Shown here piece by piece: positions 1 to 6,897 of a DNA stretch of 17,547 nt (within the stretch, counting starts at the first letter, position 1; each line of letters starts with the position of its first letter). The translations under genes and the position numbers were made by a program. The notes under the pieces were generated by a model, which made no database searches, was not told the origin of the DNA, and saw only the letters and a program-made list of their open reading frames with translations. Origin of the DNA: Egicoccus sp035462025 (GTDB lineage: Bacteria; Actinomycetota; Nitriliruptoria; Nitriliruptorales; Nitriliruptoraceae); assembly GCA_035462025.1 (NCBI GenBank), contig DATHUR010000119.1, positions 1 to 17,547 on the forward strand, in the 5' to 3' direction.

Positions 1-246
1 ATCCTCGACGAGCCGACCCGCGGCATCGACGTCGGCGCCAAGTACGAGATCTACACGATCATCAACGATCTGGCGGCGCAGGGGAAGGCGGTGCTGGTCA
101 TCTCGTCCGAGCTGCCGGAACTGCTCGGCATCTGCGACCGCATCTACGCGTTGTCCGCCGGCCACATCACCGGCGAGGTACCTGCCGCCGAGGCGACCCA
201 GGAACGGCTCATGGAACTCATGACCATGGAAAAGGACCACGCCTGA
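1..246 (+). CDS. mmsA: Monosaccharide ABC importer ATPase, C-terminal end only (MmsA/XylG-like)
   Basis: This is the last 81 codons of an ATP-binding subunit that continues off the left edge. It begins at the second-domain Walker B (ILDEP at residues 1-5 of the visible part), followed by the D-loop (RGIDVGAK) and a switch region VISSELPE. Serine in place of the switch histidine is usual for the C-terminal half of RbsA/MglA/XylG-type double ATPases, so this is probably a two-domain protein of about 500 residues. It would sit on the inner face of the membrane and power sugar uptake through the permease that follows. Its TGA (244-246) overlaps the permease ATG (246-248) by one base, so the two are translationally coupled. 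The substrate cannot be told from this tail; the MmsA assignment comes from the resemblance of the permease to MmsB/GguB. Confidence 0.9.
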   Translation: MLDEPTRGIDVGAKYEIYTIINDLAAQGKAVLVISSELPELLGICDRIYALSAGHITGEVPAAEATQERLMELMTMEKDHA

Positions 247-1427
247 TGGCGACCCTACTCAACCTCAAGGAGCTCGTGACCGGGAACCTGCGTCAGAGCG
301 GGATCTATGTCGCGTTCGTGGCCATCGTCGGGTTCTTCGCCGTCCTGACCGGCGGCATGCTGCTGAGTCCGGGCAACCTGACCAACATCGTCCTGCAGTA
401 CTCCTACATCCTGATCCTGGCCATCGGGATGGTGATCGTCATCATCGGCGGGCACATCGACCTGTCGGTCGGGTCGGTCGTCGCCCTGACCGGCGCGGTG
501 TCGGCGGTGCTGGTGATCCGCGAGGGCTATCCGTGGTGGGTCGGCATCGTCGGCGCGCTGGTGACCGGCCTGCTGGTCGGCGTCTGGCAGGGGTTCTGGG
601 TCGCCTACGTAGGCATCCCCGCCTTCATCGTCACGCTGGCCGGCATGCTGATCTTCAGGGGCCTGACCCTGCAGGTGCTCAACAACGTCTCGCTCTCGCC
701 GTTCCCCGCCGAGTACCAGAAGGTGGCCAGCGGGTTCCTCAACGGTCTGCTCGGCGGTGACGGCTACGACGTGTTCACGCTGGTGATCGCGGCGATCGCC
801 GTGCTCGGCTACGCCGTCAATGCCTGGCGGCAACGTCGCGCCCGCATCGCCTACGACCAGCCCGTCGCGGCCGTGCCGCTGTTCGGGGCACAGATCGTCG
901 CGGTCGCCGCGGTGGTCATGGCCTTCGCCTGGCAGCTCGCCCACAGCCGTGGCCTGCCGATCGTGCTGATCCTGCTGGCCGCGCTCGTGCTCACCTATGG
1001 CGCGGTCATGCGGCGCAGCGTCTTCGGCCGCCACGTCTACGCCATCGGTGGCAACCTCACCGCGGCGCGCCTGTCGGGCGTGAAGGTCCGCAAGATCAAC
1101 TTCTGGAACTTCGTCAACATGGGCGTGCTGGCCGCCGTGGCCGGCATCGTGTACTCGTCGCGTTCCAACGGGGCCCAGCCCGCCGCGGGCAACATGTTCG
1201 AACTCGACGCGATCGCCGCGGCGTTCATCGGCGGCGCCGCCGTGACCGGCGGTGTCGGCACCGTCGTCGGTGCGATCGTCGGTGGCCTGATCATGGGCAC
1301 GATGGCCAACGGCATGCAGTTGATGGGCGTCAACCAGTCGCTGCAGGCGGTCGTGCGCGGCCTGGTCCTGCTGCTCGCCGTCGCCTTCGACGTCTACAAC
1401 AAGCGTCGGGCTGCCGGCGAGGGCTGA
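246..1427 (+). CDS. mmsB: Multiple-monosaccharide ABC transporter permease (MmsB/GguB/XylH family)
   Basis: A 393-residue polytopic inner-membrane protein, the usual length for XylH/GguB. It forms the channel of a monosaccharide importer together with the upstream ATPase. Family marks are the GGHIDLSVGSVVALTG segment (68-83), GIPAFIVTLAGMLIFRG (123-139), the cytoplasmic coupling loop with GGNLTAARLSGV (268-279), and the Gly/Ala-rich C-terminal block from ELDAIAAAFIGGAAVTGG (319-336). About ten hydrophobic segments are visible. The start is fixed by the TGATG junction with the preceding gene. It is the last gene of its operon: a strong hairpin lies 19 bases after the stop. Candidate substrates are pentoses, glucose or galactose; the binding protein lies outside the window. 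XylH is the other possible name. Confidence 0.92.
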   Translation: MATLLNLKELVTGNLRQSGIYVAFVAIVGFFAVLTGGMLLSPGNLTNIVLQYSYILILAIGMVIVIIGGHIDLSVGSVVALTGAVSAVLVIREGYPWWVGIVGALVTGLLVGVWQGFWVAYVGIPAFIVTLAGMLIFRGLTLQVLNNVSLSPFPAEYQKVASGFLNGLLGGDGYDVFTLVIAAIAVLGYAVNAWRQRRARIAYDQPVAAVPLFGAQIVAVAAVVMAFAWQLAHSRGLPIVLILLAALVLTYGAVMRRSVFGRHVYAIGGNLTAARLSGVKVRKINFWNFVNMGVLAAVAGIVYSSRSNGAQPAAGNMFELDAIAAAFIGGAAVTGGVGTVVGAIVGGLIMGTMANGMQLMGVNQSLQAVVRGLVLLLAVAFDVYNKRRAAGEG

Positions 1428-1446
1428 TTCGAACCGTTCTCCCCCA

Positions 1447-1473
1447 GGCGGCGCCGCACCACGCGGCGCCGCC
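1447..1473 (+). terminator. GC-rich hairpin after the sugar permease
   Basis: A perfect 11-bp stem (GGCGGCGCCGC at 1447-1457 and its complement at 1463-1473) with a five-base loop ACCAC lies 19 bases past the mmsB stop. There is no T-run after it, as is common for actinobacterial terminators. It separates the sugar importer operon from the downstream peptide-type operon. Confidence 0.7.
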
Positions 1474-1523
1474 CTCGCTGTCCCCGGGGCACGGCCGGTG
1501 TCTGCACGGCGCAGATACCGTCC

Positions 1524-1535
1524 GCAATCGATTGC
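1524..1535. promoter_or_regulatory. LacI-family-type operator palindrome, copy 1
   Basis: GCAATCGATTGC is a perfect 12-bp palindrome with a central CG, the classic form of LacI-family operators. An identical copy lies exactly 145 bp downstream (centre to centre). This copy is upstream of the candidate promoter, fitting an auxiliary or looping operator. No LacI-type gene is in the window, so the cognate regulator is unknown. Confidence 0.65.
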
Positions 1536-1631
1536 CAGTGCCGTGAGTCGATGACCGCGCGACGAGCGACGTATGTCGTGCGGGTGTCGCACAGTCGCTG
1601 CCGGTCTCGCGGGCGCCCTGCCCGCAAACCG

Positions 1632-1660
1632 TTGACGACCGCGGTCGTAGGTGCAAAGGT
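1632..1660 (+). promoter_or_regulatory. Candidate promoter for the peptide-type ABC operon
   Basis: TTGACG (1632-1637), a 17-base spacer, and an extended-type TGC followed by AAAGGT (1655-1660) form a plausible sigma70-like promoter with a weak -10. The predicted start near 1667 abuts operator copy 2, which is what repression would need. The -10 matches consensus poorly, so the call is tentative. Confidence 0.4.
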
Positions 1661-1667
1661 GAGGCTT

Positions 1668-1681
1668 CGCAATCGATTGCG
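1668..1681. promoter_or_regulatory. LacI-family-type operator palindrome, copy 2
   Basis: The second copy of GCAATCGATTGC (1669-1680) extends by one pair on each side to a perfect 14-bp palindrome. It begins about where transcription from the candidate promoter would start, and lies 80 bases ahead of the binding-protein ATG at 1762 (23 bases ahead of the alternative GTG at 1705). This placement fits a primary repressor site. Confidence 0.7.
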
Positions 1682-1685
1682 GAAT

Positions 1686-1739
1686 CGGTGTCTGGGAGGA
1701 CACCGTGGCCGCGAGTCGCCGGCGCAGGGTTTGCGCCGG
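1686..1739 (+). promoter_or_regulatory. Structured leader: two hairpins ahead of the binding-protein start
   Basis: Hairpin A pairs CGGTGTC (1686-1692) with GACACCG (1699-1705) around loop TGGGAG. It traps a Shine-Dalgarno-like GGGAGGA (1694-1700) and the first base of a possible GTG start (1705). Hairpin B pairs CCGGCGCA (1719-1726) with TGCGCCGG (1732-1739) around a five-base loop. The clear ribosome binding site GGGAGAGGGAG (1746-1756) and ATG (1762) follow. No known riboswitch class was recognised. Confidence 0.4.
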
Positions 1740-1761
1740 TCACCTGGGAGAGGGAGCAGCA

Positions 1762-3495
1762 ATGTCCGGGACGCACAGCTTTCGGGATACGCGAGGTACC
1801 CGATTCCGACGCACCCGCGCGGTCGCCACGGCGGCCGCGTTGTCGTTGGTGATCGCCGCCTGCAGCGGCGGTGGCCCCGACGCCGAGGAGGCCGCGGGCG
1901 AGGAGGGCGACGCCTCGGGACCGGCCTCGACCGACGTGTTCGTCCACGCCGCCGACGACGAGCCGACCACGCTCGACCCTGCCGCCGCCGAACCGGGCGA
2001 GGGCGCCGAGACCCACGTGTTGCAGAGCTACGAGCGGCTCATCGAGATCTCCCCGGAGGGGCCCGATCTCGTACCCGCCCTGTCGACGGAGGTGCCGACC
2101 GACGACAACGGTCTGATCTCCGAGGACGGGCTGACCTACACCTTCCCGATCCGTGAGGGCGTCGTCTTCCACGACGGCACCGACCTGAGCGCCGAGGACG
2201 TCAAGTACTCCTGGGACCGGGTGATGGAGTTGGACCTGCCGGGTTCGAACGCCGGGATGCTCACCGAGATCGTCGCCGAAACGGCGGTGGTCGACGACTT
2301 CACCTTCGAGGTCACGCTGCTGCGTCCGAGCGCGGCGTTCCTCAACAGCGTCGTGACGCAGCCGGCCGCATCGATCGTCAGCCAGGACGCCGTCGAGGCC
2401 AACGGTGGCATCGTCGCCGGCGAGCCCAACCAGTACATGACCGGCAACATGGTCGGCACGGGCGCCCTCCGACTCGTCGAGTGGAACCGCGACGAGAACC
2501 TGCGCTACGAGGTCTTCGAGGACTACTGGGGCGAACCGGCCCACATGGACGTCCGCGTCGACATCGTCCAGGACCCCGACGTGCGCATCCTCGGCCTGCG
2601 CGCCGGGGACTACGACACCATCGAAACCGACCCGTCACTGATCCCCGACCTCGAGGGCGCCGAGAACGTCACGATCTACACCGAGGGGCTGTTGCTCGAG
2701 CCGATCCACGTCGCGTTCAACCTCAACATCGACGAGGAACTGCTGCCCGCCGAGGACACCATCCCGGCGGACTTCTTCCACGACCCGCTGATCCGTCAGG
2801 CGTTCAACCACGCGTTCGACTACGAGGCATTCGTGGCCGGCGCCCTGGGCGGGTTCGGCGACTACAACCCGCACTACCTGCCGATGGGCATCTTCGGCTA
2901 CGACGAGGACGCGCCGCGCTACTCGGAGCAGAACCTCGAGCGTGCGGAGGAGTTGTTCCGCGAGGCCGGCGTCTGGGACGAGGGCTTCACCGTCTCGGTC
3001 ATCACCGAGGCCGCCAACCTGTTCGAGACCGCAGCCCTGATCCTCAAGGACTCGATCGAGAGCCTCAACCCGGACTTCGAGATCCGCGTCCTGGCCGTGG
3101 CCGAGGCGCAGTTCGACGAAGCCCACGCCAGCGAGCCCATGCCGTACGCGATGTGGGTCAAGAACGCCGACCCGGCCGCCGACCCGCACGCCTACATGTT
3201 CGCCTACCAGCACCCCGAGGGGCCGTGGGGTCAGGTCCATGGCTTCGCCCAGGGCTACCAGGACCCCGACCGCATCGCCGAGTTGATCGACATGGCCGAG
3301 GTCGAGATCGACGAGCCGACGCGGGCCGGCTACTACGCGGAACTGCAGGAACTGCTCTACGAGGACCCGATGTGGCTGATCGCCGCGCAGGAGGGCCTCG
3401 TGATGGCGCACGGCGACTGGGTCGACGGGTTCGTGATGAACCCGCTGTGGCCCCGTCCGAGCCTCAAGTTCGCGTTGCTCGACAAGTCGTCCTGA
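1762..3495 (+). CDS. Extracellular solute-binding lipoprotein, family 5 (DppA/OppA-like)
   Basis: A 577-residue binding protein of the peptide/nickel/oligosaccharide (SBP family 5) type. It is a lipoprotein: an Arg-rich start, a hydrophobic core and the lipobox VIAAC put the acylated cysteine at 34, followed by a Gly/Glu/Asp-rich linker. The family hallmark, FPIREGVVFHDGTDLSAEDV, spans 128-147, and GTGALRLVEW (232-241) is also typical. It would capture substrate outside the membrane and deliver it to the two permeases that follow. ATG 1762 was chosen for its strong ribosome binding site and a normal signal-peptide length. GTG 1705 is in frame, has its own GGGAGGA and would add 19 residues, so it cannot be excluded. 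Two LacI-type operators upstream favour an oligosaccharide substrate, but the sequence alone does not separate sugars from peptides. Confidence 0.9.
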   Translation: MSGTHSFRDTRGTRFRRTRAVATAAALSLVIAACSGGGPDAEEAAGEEGDASGPASTDVFVHAADDEPTTLDPAAAEPGEGAETHVLQSYERLIEISPEGPDLVPALSTEVPTDDNGLISEDGLTYTFPIREGVVFHDGTDLSAEDVKYSWDRVMELDLPGSNAGMLTEIVAETAVVDDFTFEVTLLRPSAAFLNSVVTQPAASIVSQDAVEANGGIVAGEPNQYMTGNMVGTGALRLVEWNRDENLRYEVFEDYWGEPAHMDVRVDIVQDPDVRILGLRAGDYDTIETDPSLIPDLEGAENVTIYTEGLLLEPIHVAFNLNIDEELLPAEDTIPADFFHDPLIRQAFNHAFDYEAFVAGALGGFGDYNPHYLPMGIFGYDEDAPRYSEQNLERAEELFREAGVWDEGFTVSVITEAANLFETAALILKDSIESLNPDFEIRVLAVAEAQFDEAHASEPMPYAMWVKNADPAADPHAYMFAYQHPEGPWGQVHGFAQGYQDPDRIAELIDMAEVEIDEPTRAGYYAELQELLYEDPMWLIAAQEGLVMAHGDWVDGFVMNPLWPRPSLKFALLDKSS

Positions 3496-3512
3496 CGCGG
3501 ACCTGCTCGTAG

Positions 3513-3547
3513 CGGTCGGGGCGGGCGAACGCCGTCCGCCCCGACCG
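3513..3547 (+). promoter_or_regulatory. Strong intergenic hairpin between binding protein and permease
   Basis: Bases 3513-3527 pair with 3533-3547 (15 pairs including one G-U) around loop AACGC, in the 84-base gap after the binding-protein stop. No T-run follows. Such hairpins between a binding-protein gene and its permease genes usually stabilise the upstream mRNA or partially terminate, giving excess binding protein over membrane parts. Either role fits here. Confidence 0.6.
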
Positions 3548-3579
3548 GCACCACCCCGTCGCACCGAAAGGTCCGCACC

Positions 3580-4593
3580 GTGCAGGTCCGTGACTACGTC
3601 CTCCGGCGGTTGATGATCCTGCCGCTGTTGATCATCGGCACCTCGATCATCGTGTTCTCGTTGACCCGGATCGGTGGGTCGCCGATCGGGATCTACATCT
3701 CGCACGAGATGACCCAGGACGAGATCGCGCAGGTCGAGGCGCGTTACGGGCTCGACCAGCCGGTCCCGATCCAGTACCTGCGCTGGGCCGGTGCGGCCCT
3801 CACCGGCGACTTCGGCTACTCGGGTGTCTCGGCCGCGCCCGTCATGGACGTGTTCCCGGGCAAGCTCGCCGCCACCATCGAGTTGGCCGTCGCGGCCGCG
3901 GTGGTGGCGATCGCCCTGGGGATCGGCATCGGGACGTTCTCCGGATCGAGACGCAACCGATGGCCGGACCACTTCGGACGCGTGTTCTCGATCAGCGGCG
4001 CGAGCATGCCCACCTTCTGGTTCGGCATCCTGCTGCTGATCGTGTTCTGGGTCATCCTCGGGTGGTCCCCCATCGGTCGTGCGGACCAGGCGGTCTGGGA
4101 CAGCATCAGCCATCCAACCGGCTTCTACACGGTCGACGCGATCCTCAACGGCAGCCCGCGCGCGCTCGTCGACGCGCTGTGGCACCTGCTGCTGCCCGCC
4201 ATCACGACCGGGTACGGCGCCTGCGCGATCATCACGCGCATGATGCGTTCGTCGCTGGTCGAGGAACTCGGCGAGGACTACGTCGACGCGGCGCGGGCCA
4301 AGGGGCTCGCCGAGCGGGTCGTGGTCCGGCGGCACGCCCGTCGCAACGCGCTGATCCCGACCGTCACCGTCATCGGGCTCGGCTTCGGCTTCCTGCTGCA
4401 GGGCACGGTGGTCGTCGAGATCATCTTCCGCTGGCCGGGCGTGGGGAAGTGGATGGCCGACGCGGTGTTGCGTGGCGACCAGGCCACGGTCATGACCTAC
4501 GTCATGTTCCTGAGCGTGCTGTTCCTGGTGGTCAACCTCGTCGTGGACGTCCTGTACGCCTACCTCGACCGCCGCGTCGTCCTGGGAGACTGA
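3580..4593 (+). CDS. Peptide-type ABC transporter permease 1 (DppB/OppB-like)
   Basis: A 337-residue inner-membrane protein, normal length for DppB. It has an N-terminal membrane segment (about 10-29), an external domain with the family-typical YGLDQPVPIQYLRW (56-69), then further membrane segments near 100-120, 143-163, 200-222, 262-284 and 306-326. The EAA coupling loop that docks onto the ATPases is DYVDAARAKG (233-242) through RRNALIP (254-260). The GTG start follows AAAGG (3567-3571) at 8 bases. The stop is one base short of the next gene's ATG, so it is co-translated with the second permease. It pairs with that protein to form the pore. Confidence 0.92.
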   Translation: MQVRDYVLRRLMILPLLIIGTSIIVFSLTRIGGSPIGIYISHEMTQDEIAQVEARYGLDQPVPIQYLRWAGAALTGDFGYSGVSAAPVMDVFPGKLAATIELAVAAAVVAIALGIGIGTFSGSRRNRWPDHFGRVFSISGASMPTFWFGILLLIVFWVILGWSPIGRADQAVWDSISHPTGFYTVDAILNGSPRALVDALWHLLLPAITTGYGACAIITRMMRSSLVEELGEDYVDAARAKGLAERVVVRRHARRNALIPTVTVIGLGFGFLLQGTVVVEIIFRWPGVGKWMADAVLRGDQATVMTYVMFLSVLFLVVNLVVDVLYAYLDRRVVLGD

Positions 4594-4594
4594 C

Positions 4595-5518
4595 ATGTCC
4601 GCCGTCGCACCACGTCTGTCCACCCGCCCGGGGTTCCTGCCCGGCTTCTACGCACGCAGCCGCCGCATCTGGTCGGTGACCAAGGAGGCCCTCCGGATCC
4701 CCACGGCGTCGATCGGCCTGGTCATCATCGTGGCGATGCTGGCCATGGCGTTCCTCGCGCCGCTGCTGACCGAGCCCAACGCCCCCGACCCCTACCAGAT
4801 GCCGCGCGACTGGGGCGCGCTCAACCAACCGCCCGGCTCGCCCGGCTACCTGCTCGGCACCACCTCCGACGGCGGGAACGTCCTGTACGGGCTGATCTGG
4901 GGCGCCCGTACGTCGCTACGGCTGTCCGTCATCGTGGTCGCCATCACGATCGTGATCGGCCTGGTCGTCGGCAGCCTCGCCGGTTTCCTCGGCGGCAAGA
5001 TCGACACCATCCTGATGCGTGTGGTCGACGTGTTCCTGTCGATCCCCGAGTTGATCCTCGCCCTGGCGATCGCCGCCGTGCTCGGCCCCTCGCTCGGCAA
5101 CATCATCCTCGCGATCGCGGCCGTGTTCTGGGTGAAGTACGCCCGCATCGTGCGCGGGCAGATCATCCACGTGAAACAGAACGACTACGTCGATGCGGCC
5201 CGCGTGATCGGCGAGAGCGAGTTCAAGACGTTCGCCAAGGACGTGCTGCCGAACTCGCTGACGCCCATCGTGGTGCAGGCGACCCTCGACATGGGCCACG
5301 TGGTGCTGATCGGCGCCACCCTGAGCTTCATCGGTCTCGCCGAAGCCGGCATCGCCGAATGGGGCGTCATGGTCAGCCAGGGACAGGTGGGCATCTCGGC
5401 CGGGCGCTGGTGGACCTCCACCTTCGCCGGCCTGATGATCTTTCTGTGGTCGCTGGCCTTCAACCTCGTCGGCGACGGCATGCGTGACGTCCTCGACCCG
5501 AAGACGGAGGGACGATGA
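4595..5518 (+). CDS. Peptide-type ABC transporter permease 2 (DppC/OppC-like)
   Basis: A 307-residue second pore subunit. It has the N-terminal membrane segment of the OppC_N type (about 38-58), the LLGTTSDGG...IWGARTSLRL region (86-110) and the EAA loop NDYVDAARVIGES (196-208) to LPNSLTPIV (218-226). The C-terminal LSFIGLAEAGIAEWGVMV (243-260) is typical of the family. The family's usual GTDxxGRD is altered to GTTSDGGN, a minor divergence. The ATG follows GGGAG at six bases. Its TGA overlaps the next gene's ATG (ATGA at 5515-5518), so expression of permease and ATPase is coupled. Confidence 0.92.
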   Translation: MSAVAPRLSTRPGFLPGFYARSRRIWSVTKEALRIPTASIGLVIIVAMLAMAFLAPLLTEPNAPDPYQMPRDWGALNQPPGSPGYLLGTTSDGGNVLYGLIWGARTSLRLSVIVVAITIVIGLVVGSLAGFLGGKIDTILMRVVDVFLSIPELILALAIAAVLGPSLGNIILAIAAVFWVKYARIVRGQIIHVKQNDYVDAARVIGESEFKTFAKDVLPNSLTPIVVQATLDMGHVVLIGATLSFIGLAEAGIAEWGVMVSQGQVGISAGRWWTSTFAGLMIFLWSLAFNLVGDGMRDVLDPKTEGR

Positions 5519-6897
5519 ACTCGCGCGTTCCAGCCACGATGGGCGCTCAGCAGCCGGCCGGCGGTGGCAACGACCTGCCCCTGATCAGCGTCGAGGACCT
5601 GCGGGTGCACTTCCGCTCCAAGCACGGGACGGTGCACGCGGTCGACGGGGTCTCGTTCGACATCGCCGACGGCGAAACGGTCGGCCTGGTCGGCGAGACC
5701 GGCTGTGGCAAGAGCGTGACCGCACGCTCGTTCCTGCGCCTGATCCCGATGCCGCCCGGCATCGCCGCCGGCGGCCGGATCCTGTTCCGCCCCAGCGCGA
5801 CCTGCACCGCCTGCGATGGCAGTGGCTGCCCGAACTGCGACGGGATCGGGCGGGCGCCGGTGGCGTGCCCGGGGTGCGCCGGCGCGGGCTGTGCCGCCTG
5901 CGACGACAGCGGGCGCGAATCGATGGACCTGCTGCAGATCCCCGAGCGCGAGATGCGCCGGATCCGCGGCAACCGGATCGCGATGATCTTCCAGGACCCC
6001 GCGAAGGCGCTCAACCCCGCGCTGAACGTGCGCGCCCAGGTCGCCGAGGTGTTCCACGAGCACCGCTCGGGGGAACTGCTCGCCGAGGCCGGAATCGGCC
6101 GCGACGGCGAGGTCGGCACCCTCATGCGGCGGGCGGCACGGCAGCAGAACCGGATGTTCGAGCGACGCCTGCTCAACCTGCCGCCGTGGCGCCGCGACCT
6201 CAAGCGCCTCGACGCCGTGATCGACGAACACATCGCGCAGGCGTTGGCGGACACACACATCCCCAATCCGCGCAAGGTGATGGCCAGCTACCCGCACGAG
6301 TTGTCCGGCGGGATGAAGCAGCGCGTGATGATCGCCCAGGCGTTGGCCTGCGATCCCGACCTGCTCATCGCCGACGAGCCGACCACGGCGCTCGACGTGA
6401 CGATCCAGGCGCGCATCATCGACCTGATCGCCGAACTTCAGCAACGCCATCACACGGCCGTGCTCTACATCAGCCACGACCTGTCACTGGTCAAGGGCAC
6501 GTGCGACCGGGTGGTGGTCATGTACGCCGGCCAGGTCGCCGAGGTCTCGCCGTCCGACGAGCTGTTCCAGGGGCCGTTGCATCCCTACTCGCGTGGCCTG
6601 CTGGCCGCGATCCCGCGGCCGGGGCAGCGGCGTGGTGAGCTCATGGCGATCGAGGGCAACGTCCCCGAGTTGACCGACGTGACCCCGCAGTGCCGGTTCT
6701 CGGGCCGGTGCCCCCACGCCGGCCCGGTCTGCGAGTCGCTCGATCCGCCGCTGCGCCCGCACGGCACGGCGGCCGGCCACCAGGTCGCCTGCTTCCTGCA
6801 CGAGGCGCCGTCCGCTCTCGGCGTCGACCCGTCGCAGATGCCCTCGGTCGACGGGCACCGGCAGGATGACACGGCCACCCCGAGGAGCGCCGTATGA
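5515..6897 (+). CDS. Peptide-type ABC ATPase 1 (DppD/OppD-like) with an inserted DnaJ-like four-CxxC finger
   Basis: A 460-residue cytoplasmic ATPase, about 110-130 residues longer than common DppD proteins. Core motifs are intact: Walker A GETGCGKS (60-67), Q-loop Gln160, signature LSGGMKQ (263-269), Walker B LLIADEP (283-289) and switch His321. The C-terminal oligopeptide-transporter region keeps four cysteines (393, 399, 406, 426), the pattern of the [4Fe-4S] site reported in Dpp structures. Two insertions are unusual. Residues 97-133 hold four consecutive motifs, CTACDGSG, CPNCDGIG, CPGCAGAG and CAACDDSG, arranged like the DnaJ zinc-binding region. Residues about 185-245 add a charged helical stretch of some 40 extra residues before the signature. 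The start is set by GGAGG and the ATGA overlap. It probably pairs with the next ATPase as a heterodimer. Confidence 0.92.
   Translation: MNSRVPATMGAQQPAGGGNDLPLISVEDLRVHFRSKHGTVHAVDGVSFDIADGETVGLVGETGCGKSVTARSFLRLIPMPPGIAAGGRILFRPSATCTACDGSGCPNCDGIGRAPVACPGCAGAGCAACDDSGRESMDLLQIPEREMRRIRGNRIAMIFQDPAKALNPALNVRAQVAEVFHEHRSGELLAEAGIGRDGEVGTLMRRAARQQNRMFERRLLNLPPWRRDLKRLDAVIDEHIAQALADTHIPNPRKVMASYPHELSGGMKQRVMIAQALACDPDLLIADEPTTALDVTIQARIIDLIAELQQRHHTAVLYISHDLSLVKGTCDRVVVMYAGQVAEVSPSDELFQGPLHPYSRGLLAAIPRPGQRRGELMAIEGNVPELTDVTPQCRFSGRCPHAGPVCESLDPPLRPHGTAAGHQVACFLHEAPSALGVDPSQMPSVDGHRQDDTATPRSAV

Noticed and set aside
1686..1739. Leader hairpins as a known riboswitch
   Set aside because: They are two simple short stem-loops without the conserved cores of any riboswitch class I recognise.
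2635..4623. 662-residue - strand open frame opposite the binding protein and permease
   Set aside because: The translation is His/Asp/Arg-rich without motifs, and the + strand encodes clear family members across the same span.
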